Positions 35,848 to 47,800 of a stretch of DNA of 64,000 bases are shown here, one piece after another (positions within the stretch are counted from its first letter, which is position 1; each line of letters opens with the position of its first letter). Origin of the DNA: Acorus gramineus (lineage: Eukaryota; Streptophyta; Magnoliopsida; Acorales; Acoraceae). The DNA is taken from contig CM060852.1 in assembly GCA_030737835.1 (NCBI GenBank), positions 10,919,343-10,983,342 on the forward strand. Reading direction: 5' to 3'. The notes under the pieces were generated by a model. The model saw nothing but the letters and a program-made list of their open reading frames with translations. It was not told where the DNA came from and did no database searches. The translations under genes and the position numbers were made by a program.

Positions 35848-38800
35848 CTACAGCACTTCCATCTTCAACAGCCCGTCATCCTCTCTACGACACACCCTCG
35901 ATTCAGTGTAAACCATCCCGGGCCGACAGAGGTACCCCTTCTCCGGCGCGCAGTGCTCGTCCCTCGAGCAAATACAGAGCCCCTCAAGAGCGCACCCCTT
36001 CTTCTCAACAGTCAGGGCCTTCCCGCGCAACCCCAACACCGCATCCGTCCAGTCGGAAGAGAACAATCCCTCCGGGTCGTACTTCTCCATCGCCTTGACG
36101 AACAGGTCCCCCTTCGCCCCGAGTTTCTCCCTCATCCCTACAAATCCAACGTTCCGGTTCTTCCCCAGGTGAGGCATGCCTTTATATTTGAACAGCGCCA
36201 TCTGCTCGATCTCCTCCAGTACGTCCTCGTCCAGCCGTGGATCAAGCGGGTCGTTGGACCGGTAGTACGTGATGTCAATGTCCACCGAGTCGGCCGTCTT
36301 CCCCAAATAAGCGGTTGAGGCCTTGATGAACCTCATCAGGAAGCCAGAGTAGAGTTCGACGCCGCACAGGGAGTCACGGTTGATGTCCCTCAGTTTCTTT
36401 ACGTCGGAGATGAAGCTCGTGATGTTGGTTAATGGTATGCTCACGGTGGTCTGGTGGTAGCGCAACCCGTGGATCCGTCTGTCCCACCCGCACACGGTGA
36501 GGAGGAGGTCATCCTTCCCGTTTAGACATGACCCTGTGCACAAAATCATGATCAAACTAACTAATGTGATGTTCATGTGATATTATCATTCTGGCATACC
36601 TGAAGTTTGCATGTCGCTCTGGTTACCGATCACCGGATATCCGGTGAACTCCAATAAACTTCCATCCCTGTTCTTGAGCCCAAGACCTGATTCGAGCAGA
36701 ATAGTCACTTGCCCTGTCGACAACACGCATTTGCCGGACGGATTATGAGTTGCCTCCAACAACTCCTCTGTCACACCATATCAAACATTTGTTATTTCAT
36801 TCATTAGAGCACATTATATATAGTTAGTGATTCACAGTGAGTACCAGTGGTTCGGATGCCCTCTATTATGAGGCGGGGCTGTGCCCGGAATCCGGTGAAG
36901 TCGTTCAGGCCAATCCCTTTGGTGGTGATGGGGACTCTGAAGTCGTCGCGGAAGACGACCCTGCCTTGTGAAGGGTACCATGTGATGTCGCCGAATTCGG
37001 TCATTGATCCGAAGGCTGCAATTTGATTCTCGAAACCGTCGTCCCCCTCAACGCGGTTTGTGATGGAGCGCTTGAACATCGGCTCTAGTTGAAGTGTCAC
37101 CTGAAAGAGCAGTAAATTTTATCTGTTAGCAAGCATTGTCTTCCAATCCTAATAACAAATTTGGGATTCGGTGTGGATTTTATTCAGTACAGTTTCAATA
37201 GAGCAGGGTAAGTTTTTTTTTTCTTTTCTTTTGATGGGTAGCAAGGCAAAGTTAGTGCAGTTAGCATTATGTTTATCCATGAACCATCCCCGGACTCATG
37301 GCGCGGCGGTTGGGACACCTTCCCTTAAAACTAAGTTGGGTACTGAGTGAGGTTGAGTCCTGCTGTGAACGCAGGAAGAGAAAACATGTTGTTAGTCCCT
37401 TTAGGTACTGATGTATTTATGGACTCGCATGCCTAAGTTTCTGCAGCCATGTAGGGTGAGTTATTCAGGTGACTTGCACCCTATGCTCGGATACATTGCT
37501 TTTCTGTATATAAAAAAAAAGATTATCCGTCAACCTGTGGATAGGTATTCAGATGCAGTCAGGCTGTGTCATCATCGTTATAATCACAACACTTTGCAGA
37601 TCTATGTAGTAAAAGCATTTAAATTTAGGATTAAAGTCACCTGTATCCCAGTAAACATAGGTAACCTATACAAATTTATTTAAAGGTGTGGCGGATACAC
37701 GAGTCCTTTAAAACTAACAAAAATCTAATTATCGTTATTGGATTAGAATTTTATTCAAATTTAAAAGAATATTTTATCACCATGTAATTGTGCAAACACT
37801 ATAATCTCCATAAATAATCATAAAAATAAATTAGTCCATACAAAAATTAAATTATTCTTGTAAGACTTTTTATGTTTCTTTCATTTCCATTGAGGTATTG
37901 ATTGAAAATGGTAAAAAATTTGAGCATAATTTAATAATTTCATGGTTATAGGTTAAAGTTAAATAGGATAAGTTGGGTTATGATTAATTTTTGTTAAAAC
38001 TAAGGATGTATATAGGTATTTATGAGTTTTTAAAAATTTGTACGTTTGTTCAAACTTTAATAAGGAATACTTGGATGTTTTTAAACTCTTAAATTTATTG
38101 ATAAATTTCCTATGTGAATGTTCATTTATTCAACATGGCCGAAATTTGTCCAACCCACGCATGGCGTGATTGTTAGGACACCCCCATCACAGGGGGGGTG
38201 CATGGTGGAAAGGACGAAAAGGGCAAAAAAACATGGCTGAAATTTAAACCATGTTTTTATCAAAAGCTTAATCATTTCATGCCAGATCGGCCATGTGTAT
38301 GGATTCATTATTTATATCTCTAACAAACTGATGATGATGATAATGATAGTAAGAATTAAAGACCAACTTTATTTATTTATACATATCTATTCTATACTAC
38401 TTATAAAAGCACCAATCCTAGAAAAACTTTCATTTGACAATCTTACCCTTCACATTTTGTGAAACCCCATCATTGTCCCGAATGCATTCTTTACCCTCAC
38501 TCCATCCGTCTCTTCGTCTTTGCTCCACGCCCTTTCATCTTCTCATCGTCCCCTCGCCATTCAATCAATTAATATCAATCAATTAATTATTATTTAATTT
38601 TTATTCAATGTAAAATTGTTCCCTGAGTTCTGGGCTTTCATGGATTCTGATATATTTTTTTAGGGTGTCTATGTTTGTTATAGCCATTGACAGCTGTAAG
38701 CAGAAACTCGGGACGACGGAGGTCATCACCTGTATGGGCGATCGGACCAAGAAGAGATGTAGAGCGAAGGTCTGCTTCTCAAGGTGTTCATGCCCATCAA

Positions 38801-41800
38801 GCACGGCACATCTTCCGAGACGGAGGAGGAGGAGTGATCGATTAGAAGTACCCCGAATAGGTCACCGTAAAAGTAGTATCAAAATCACCGAACGTCGTTC
38901 TCTTGTGACTAGGCTTTTTTTACGAGCTCTGTGAATTCATAATTTTTTTTTTCTTATTATTTCTTGCATATAGATTCCCCTTTCAATCTATACTACCACT
39001 GGCCCTTAGAGAATTATCGTGAAGGATGATATTGAAGAACATTTGGGTATGTTATTTTTTCTTTAATGTTTAGTTGCAAACGGAAAGAATTCATATTTTT
39101 ATGTGATGAAAAATGATTGCTTCTATTGTCTACCTCTGGTCTCATCAGTAAGTGCCAGAATGTTGAATAAGCACTCGATTATGTTTTCCTTCATTTCAGG
39201 TTACACATTGAACTATTATTGATTAGATTATTGGTGTTCTATGGCATCAACATCGTTGAACTATTATTTCATTGCCCACAATATTCTGATTTTCTAAGAT
39301 TTTAACCACAAGGTGAAACTATGAATTCAATTGTTCATTTCATGGTTTAGCCATTTGATGAATGCTTTTCACCACCACCATCATTTTTTGGGAAACCATT
39401 TTCCATACTCTTGTTGAATAAGTTTAAAAATATTTTTTTCCAGTATTTTGTTTTGGCTCTGTATTCTGCAAAGTCATTAACATCATCTTATTATGAATTA
39501 GTTTTTCCAGTTACAGACATTGATTTCTATTGACACAATCAATACAATTTCTAATCAGAAGTGGACTTTCCCTCTAACAGGCCAATTTGTTAACCTGAGT
39601 GCATGAGAACATCTACCTTAACCATGGTATTTATAGATTAATTTTTTTGACGGAGCATCTTATCTTACATGCTGAAGTGATCCCATATATTTGCTTGTGC
39701 ACTTTCATAGGCGTTGTGCATTAATAAATAATTCATTGTTGTGCTATCTGTGTAAGTGATACATATGAAGAATTAGTATATTCTTTATTTCTTATATTGA
39801 TTGTTGGGAGAGTCGATATTGTTTCATTGGCTCATTTACATCAACAACCAAGAACATTGGTCTTCATTACAATCTACAAAGTCTTTCCCTTGTAGTTCCC
39901 TTTATCTGTCGAGTTTTTCAAAGCAATATATCATGTTGTTGATGCCCCCTTGATAAAAGAAAGATTCAATCACATTAGAGGTATAAGAATATTTTAGATA
40001 AAGATTAATATTATTTATAATATAATGAAAAAATATTGATATGAGCCTGTGCTATTGTTTTTTGAATTTTTTGATGGAAGGAAGAACACTGAATTTGCAC
40101 CATGAAAGCAGTAAAAATTTGAGCTTTTTGCTTATTTACTGTCGAGTGGTCCACGTTAATCCAATATAACACATCCATCTATTATAGGTATCTATTAATG
40201 TTGAGGTAGCTTGCATATTGGTATTTGGTAGTCTTATATTATTTAGGGTTTTTTGTATGTATACCATAAAAAAATATGATATTTATTTTTATACCACCAC
40301 AAAAAATTAAATAGCATGTTTTTGAATGGTATACATGCAAAAAAACCCTATTATTTATATGGATAATGTTATGTACAACCCCTTTTTCAGCTCTAATTCA
40401 GTTCACGGATGTTTTGATTGTTTAAAAAATTATTTTTTTGTGGGGGCTCACAAGACTTAAACAGAAAACTTAAAATGTTCATTTTTTTAATTAAATAATA
40501 GATTTTATGTTTTCTAATAGATGTTATGGTTGCTTTGGAAGCTTTAATAGCTTGAGAAGTTTTGACACTTATATCCTTCACAATTTCTTAAATTACTTCG
40601 TTGTCCCGGTGAATCCCCTCAACTTCTTCATTCATAGATTGCGTCGTTTCACTCCAACAAAACCCTAACCGCACATGGCACTTACATAAGCGATCATTCC
40701 CTAAAAAAACATCATTAAATCACATGCAAATGAATTAGAGAAGGCCAATCGTTTTATGTTTTCATTATTGTCCACCACACAAGCATTCAAAGATAGAGAG
40801 AAAGAGATGTCAATGGGTTTCTTGAGCAACCCATCCATCTGCCCAAACCACCTTCAAAATCAAAACCTCACCAACAAGCACTCCCACATCAAGACAAAAC
40901 CTTGTCAATAAGTAGAGCTTCCTCTCTTTGCCACCAATTCGAGCCTTTGAATCCTGACGGCAGCGGCGGTGAAACGGACGGTGGCACTTACATAAGTGAT
41001 AGCCCTCGTGGGTTGGCAACCAAGTCCATATGTTCATTATTGAAATAAAGTCACTGTAAGGAATTAAAAGATGGGCATCTACAATTGAGATTCATTTTTT
41101 TCCTTTTTGTGGTGTTTGTTATGCTTGTTTATAGGTGTATGAGTGGGGTTCATGTGCTTTCTATTGATGAACTATTTTGAATGTCAGAATCATACATTTT
41201 GTCTTTTTTTTTTGTTGACTAGATCAATATCACAACATTTCAGTAGTGCCTCAAAAGGAGACATGACTGAGTATTTTGAATTGAAGGTAAAAAAAATTTG
41301 GTTTGTAATTGTTGAATTCGGTTCCTATTTTTTGTAGGTTTGGTTAACTGATGCTTTATAGTGATTGTGGCGGTGAGTGGTGGATCCACTTTGCAATTCT
41401 AAGTTGGATATGGATTAGATTTAGATTATTATGCATATGTGATCATAAAAATAAGAAGCTTTATATATGTCATTATCTAATATGTAACACTTAAAAATCT
41501 GGTTTAAAAGATAGATATGAACAAAATTATTTAGTTTTAAATTTTATTTATTAATGCATGACTGGTTGTTTAAGATGATTTTGGTCATTTCTTATTGGTG
41601 ATATTGGGTTCCGTAAGCCAAATCAATTAGAGAGTATAAATAGCAAAAAAGAAAGGACTTTGAAAGACTTAACATTTATTTGTTTATTTTTTTCTATCAT
41701 TGGAATCAGATTCATGCGATCCTGAGATCTTGATCGATCTAGGCAACGAGGAGGAGAGGTATAGCAACTGAGTCAGAAGCCGGTCGATGTTTTAGTGTTG

Positions 41801-44800
41801 CTTCAAGTACAGCGTATGGTTTACTTTCATCTGTTTTTTTTTTTAAAAAAAACATATCATAGTCAGCTTTAAATCTCACATGGGTCTATTGATTTTAAGG
41901 ATCTCTTCTTTTCTGCATGTGGGTTTATACATAATGTGAGGAGGATGAGAGTTGAGTAACCAAAAACTTTGGTTTTGGCAACGATGCAGAGCAGTACAAT
42001 GTCAACTTCAAGCTGATGGTGAATTTTTTGATCGACTTGTGAAATGCCCGATGCAAGTCTCTTCTGTTGATTGTAAGCTTTTTAATGATCTCTTTTGGTC
42101 CTATTCCTGTTTGTTGACGGAACTGTTGTTTTTGTTTTGATTGGGGTGTAAAATGCTGACATAAAAGTTTCATATTCTGAATTTTTATAAGCACATTTTT
42201 AAGTAAGGAACCAATCTGGCGATCTAGATTTAGTGACAGTAGAATGGGTAGAGACTTTGTTAAGAATCACCTCCAAGAGATGCTTATCACATACTACTTA
42301 TTATCACTTCTCGTTCCCCTGGTTGGTTGGTTCATAGCTTGTTCAGACTTAGAATATTCAGAAGAGAATTAAATGATTGTTAGGTTGATTGTTATTCTTT
42401 TCTTTGTCTGGATATATTTTCTCTTCTACATTTCAATATAATTATAGTTTTGGATATATATCAATGTCACGTAGACATCCATTAGAGTTTATTTTAATCT
42501 ATTAGGGCGCACTATTCTAATTCTTTGAACATAACTATTACAATTTGGTTGTCATTTTTTAGTGTTTTGAGCTTTCTTGTGATGAATTGGGTCATTGTGA
42601 ATTGTATTAGGTATCGTAGAGGCAGTGGAGCAGGATCAATGAGAAGATGAAAATGTTGGAGAAACTTATCTCGAATTTAATGGAGGCAGACTACGGTGAA
42701 AATTTGATTTTGAAGAGATTCTTTTGTATTTTTTTTTTTTTTTTTTGGCTACTGAACTTCTTTTTTGAATGCTATGTGTGGCAGACAGGCAAGGGATTGA
42801 TGGTGAGGCGATTGAGTATCATAAGCAGTTTCATCTCCAAGTTCAAGTAACATCTCATGTACAGTTGTTCATGCTTTCATCTTTGTGCCAGGTTTTTCAA
42901 TGTTTTGTCTCAAATGTGTATACTCCAACCCACTTTGACGTTCAGTGTGTCAATGGATCTATTGAAACTTAGAAGGTTTTGGGCTTGCTATGTTTGAAAA
43001 TTTAGAACTTTCAAAAGAATTTTTTTCATCTATCTGTGTTTTGGCTTATCTTTTGTTTTTTACGTGGGTTATTTTACATTGACTACTTTCAAAAATTCAA
43101 AATTTTCTGTTTATCTATTATCCCTAATGAATAATCAATAGTCTTCGTGTTGCACCCCCAAAACTTTACCAAGAAAAAAAAAATTCTCTCCTTTTGAAAT
43201 GATGTGTCATTTGACATGAAATCTGTCTTTTCCAATTGATGAACTGTTTATTTGTTTTATCTTCTCCCTTCATTTTGATTATTTTCATAGTCTTGTTCTT
43301 TGAAATCATCAGTCATTGCTCTGATTTCATAGTTACATACTTACATCCGAAGTTGACTTTTCTCCAAATTTTATTAAGTGTGTCTATGTCCTACCCTCCT
43401 TTAATAGTTTGCCATTAAAAAAAAAACACCCAACATCGTTTTTACCATAAAAGATCTAGAGTTATCTATCTTGAGAAAAAAAAATTCAGGTTTTTTAAAT
43501 AGATAACTTAGTGTTCCTTTGCAGGAATAAAAATTTATGTTAAGAAGAAAATAAACAATATTTCAATAATCAACTAAAAGGCCAAACAGTCAGATAATTA
43601 AAAGTAAATTCGGATACATTGGTTTTGCTGGAGGGTCAGGAACCTCATCGACTTCCATAATGCTTGTTGATCCTTTTTATTCTTCAAAAGTCGTGCTCTC
43701 TTACTTTTCTTATTCGAGGCTATATTGAATAGTTTGAATTTTTACTTGAGTTTCATGCTTATACATGTTCAAAAGTTTTAAACTCTTTTCAGTCGTTTTC
43801 GGGATTGAAATTGGCTAAATTTTGAACCAAATCAGGTTTTAATTTGGATATCACATTGTTGCAATGAAACTGGATTGTTTCTTGAAACTTCAGTTGATGT
43901 ATTTTTTGAAAGGTTACTTAAATTTTAAGTCCTATCCTTCATGCAAAACATGAAGAGTGGATATTTAGCACTAGGTTGCTTGGATTTGACCTTTAAACCT
44001 TGCTAGAATAACATTCTGGCTATTGATAAATGATAATTGAGTCAATTTAAAATTGGTCTAACATGGTTGAGGACTAGATTGTATGGGTTTATATTTTATC
44101 ATGCTTTTCGTGTTCCAACATCACATGTTTATGTGTTTCTGTCTTTACTTTACATGTTTCTTTATCACTATCTGCATTGATATTTCAAAGAATCCCATTG
44201 GTTGTTGTTTTGATTTTGTTTTACATAGAAATGTATGTGATTCATTTGATTTAAAGTGGTAGAGTTCCTACAGCTTTTTAAAAAATAAGGTTCATTGAAC
44301 TTTTGATTGACTAATAAGTTCCACTCATCTCAATTGTTTCAATGATGTTAGGTGTCAGCATATCAACTATTAAAGTTTTGTTTTTGTTTTTCCTTTTGTA
44401 TTTTAGAAAAGAACAAGGGGCAACGAGCAACATTGCTGCGTACTCCATAGTTTTCTGTTCTGTAAATGAAATATATACCTATAAGTTGAAGAAGTTTTCT
44501 TTAATGTTTTTGAGTAGTAATTTGTGGGTTTTAATACAATTGGGCATATATGAATTCTGATGGTTATTTTATATTTTTGCAATCTCAAATTGTTCTATTA
44601 TAGTCTTATAGATTCTGCTTTGTTTTCACCAACCTTTCTTGAAAATTTTACTGTATTCAAGTATTCATAAAGACCTTTTCAAAAACTTTTTTCATGTTTA
44701 ACGTTTTTCATTGATCTACAATCATCTTTGTAATGAATTGGTTTTATGCTTTTGTTTATGAAATAGATGTTTATTATCACTTCTTTTGAGTAATGGATGT

Positions 44801-47800
44801 GTATTGGTGTTGAGGCTATTACATTACATGTTTCTATATGAACATCAACTTGACTATCTACTATTATGTTATAATTGCTCTGATAAACAAACATTAATCG
44901 CAAATGCAATGCATTTGATTTGTCTGTCTATTATTATGTTATAATTGCTGGGATAAACGAACATTAATCGTAGATGCAATGCATTTAATTTGTCTAAATT
45001 TTTAAATGCTTTTAGCTACTTTACATGTTATTGCGAAGTTTTCGGTGCTCTAAATGAAACAAAAATATACACCTTAAATTGTCTTATTTTTAACACATTT
45101 CAGATGTTTGTTTATAAAGTATTATTGTTACCCATATATTTAAAGCTACATTGTTAGAAGATCTTTTGGATGTGGTATGGGCGCATGGCTTTTTAAGAGA
45201 ACAGAAGAAGAAAGGAAATAATATTTTAGATTATTAACAAATTACAGTATCAAACAGTTCTTTTAAGTATCCAATACACAATATGAATAATTAGGATGTG
45301 TTTGGAAATCTCTTCATGAGAGGATTAAGACTTGTTTTAGGTTTAGGGAATTATATAATTAAATTCTTATGTAGATGTCTAGGGAACTACATGATTAAAT
45401 TCTCACGTAGATGTCCATTAATATGAGGGTCAATTGTTTATGAGATATATATAATTGGAGTTTGATCATAATTCATCGAAAAGTGTATACAACATATTCA
45501 TACTAGCGTGTCTTCTACATGATGGGTTATATATAATTTTAGTGCATGAAGAAATATACTGCAAATTTTTATTCTGTATTTCATGGGCCTTTACGTATGT
45601 TAATTTAATTTTTATAAATTTACTTACTTTGCTTATGTTGTTATTGTAGTCCAAAAGTATTCTTTAAAATCACTATCATGTTCCTATTGTTTGGACTCGG
45701 TTGCCATAATTTTTTTTCTGTCTTTTTAGAAGAGAGGCCATCTTACTTACTTTGCTTATGTTGTTATTGAAGTCCAAAAGTATTCTTCAAAATCACCATC
45801 ATGTTTCTATTGTTTGGACTCTGTTGCCATAATTTTTTTCTGTCTTTTTAGAAGAGAGGTCATCTTTTTAAAATCAATATTAGTATGGTTAATCGGTAGT
45901 ATTTTTTTATTAACTTTGAAATAATATTCATTTTGATTAAACAAAGTAATTCATGTGCAACGCACGTGTGCTTCAACTAGTACATATAAATATTTGGATA
46001 ATGCATAATTGAAATACAACTCTTTCTCATTAAATGCAGGTAGACAGGTAAGAAAACATCAATCAAGATATTCATTTATTTCTATTTTTTGTATGGTACG
46101 TTGGTGGTTGCATCTTCCATGAACATTTAAAAACATAAAATCATTCATTGCTTATAAGACCTAAACTTTCGGTTAATCAATTCCGTAAGAAAATTGTCTC
46201 CAAGTACAACCTAACACCATTTAACACCTTTGCCGATTACAAATATATACACCAATATGATGTCGCCGAATTAGGTCACCGATCCAAAAGCTGTGATTCG
46301 ATTCTCGAAACCGTCGTCCCTCTCGACCCGGTTCGTGATCGAGCGCTTGAACATGGGCTCTAGTTGCAGAGTCACTTGAGAGAGCAGTAATTTTTTTTTT
46401 TCTTTTTTTCTGTTAGAAAAGCATTGGCTTTTGGCTTCTAATAACTAGTGTAGCTAGTAACTAGTAACTGTAGTTAGCATTATTGTTTATCCATGAATGG
46501 GAATGCAATTCAAGTTGGACCTGGATACGTATTCACATGCAGTCAACCAGTGTCACCGTCCCTAAAATTATAACACTACAAATAGTGATGAGGGTTAACT
46601 ATAGTAGGTTGGGTTATTAACTTATTGTTAAACTTTGTTGATAGCACAGGTGTATATGGACTTTTGTGAGTTCTAAAATATTTGTATGTCTGTCCGTACG
46701 TCTCAACTTTGATTAAAATTTATATGGGATTATCCTTTTTTATAAGAACGTGAATGTTTTTAAATCTTAAATTTATTGATATTTTTTCTTGTATAGATAC
46801 ATTGATTCAAGGTGATTGAAATATAAAGCATGTTATCCATCAAAAGCTGAATAATCATTTCAAGACGAAGATGATGATTATGATGCTGATAGTAAGAATT
46901 AAAGACTAACTTTTTTTTATATACGTATTTGGATAGGAAAAAATCGATATAACTCTCAAAAAGTTAGTTAAATCAGTTTTAGTCTATGTAAAATTAAAAA
47001 ATAGTCACAAGTTCATATGTCATTAGAAAAATATCGTTCCAATCCCTATCATCACCCCAACTAATCTTGTACATGTTAACCCTAACTACACAATAAAAGT
47101 TACTAGAATACTCTCACTCTTATTTTCAAAAAATCGATATAGCTTCCTAAAAACTTATAAAAATTGAAAAATGTCCCCAAAAAATTGGCAAATCTCCTTA
47201 AGTCTCTATTTCATTAGATAATATTTATTTTAGTCTCTACCATAACCAAAACTAACCATATCTTAGTTAATTGTAATTATACATGATAAATTATTGTAAT
47301 ACCCTTTCAAAATGTACTTGATAAATTACTATAATACACTAACTAGATTTGTGGTTGACTTTAAGGGGATTTACTGATTTCACTGAGACCTTTTTTATTT
47401 TCATAAGTTTCTAGAGAGTTATATTGATTTTTTCCTTTTTTTTATTGTTGGTGAGTAGAAGATAACTAGAGAATTTTCAGGAAAAAAAAAACAGTGACAT
47501 TGTTGTCATCAAAAGGACTAAATCGGATTTTTCGTATTTGTAGGGGCTTATTTGAATGTATTAATTAGAGCAATTTAACTCATAGACTAAATGCGTTAAT
47601 CATACGTACTTTCTAGAGACCTATGATGATTTTTCAATTTTACAGGGGCTAAAAAAGATTTAACTAATTTTTCATAGAGTTATATCAATTTTTTCCATTT
47701 GGATAATGATAAATCAAATCCAACTCTTTCTCATCATATACAGGTAGACGGGTAAGAAAACATCAACTAAAATATCTATTTATATACATTTTTTTGTATA

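Larger units (their letters stand above)
38386..45980 (+). mobile_element. Non-autonomous Helitron (7.6 kb) in intron 1 of copy C
   Basis: The 5' end TCTATTCTATACTACTTATA follows an A. The 3' end is a short hairpin (GTGCAACGCAC) followed after 15 nt by CTAG and a host T. These are the standard Helitron signals: TC start, CTRR end with 3' hairpin, and insertion between A and T. Copies A (about 17251-17262) and B (about 27629-27640) have the empty site TTATACATATAAATATTTGG. A repeat of TACATA at the right edge is probably host microsatellite. No Rep/helicase ORF was found, so it depends on another element. Its orientation is opposite to the GULLO gene. It carries a captured bHLH gene fragment, a nested MITE and three internal tandem duplications. 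Confidence 0.88.

Noticed and set aside
38601-45980. Search for a Rep/helicase gene in the Helitron
   Set aside because: Only short, unrelated ORFs; no Rep HUH motif or helicase blocks seen.
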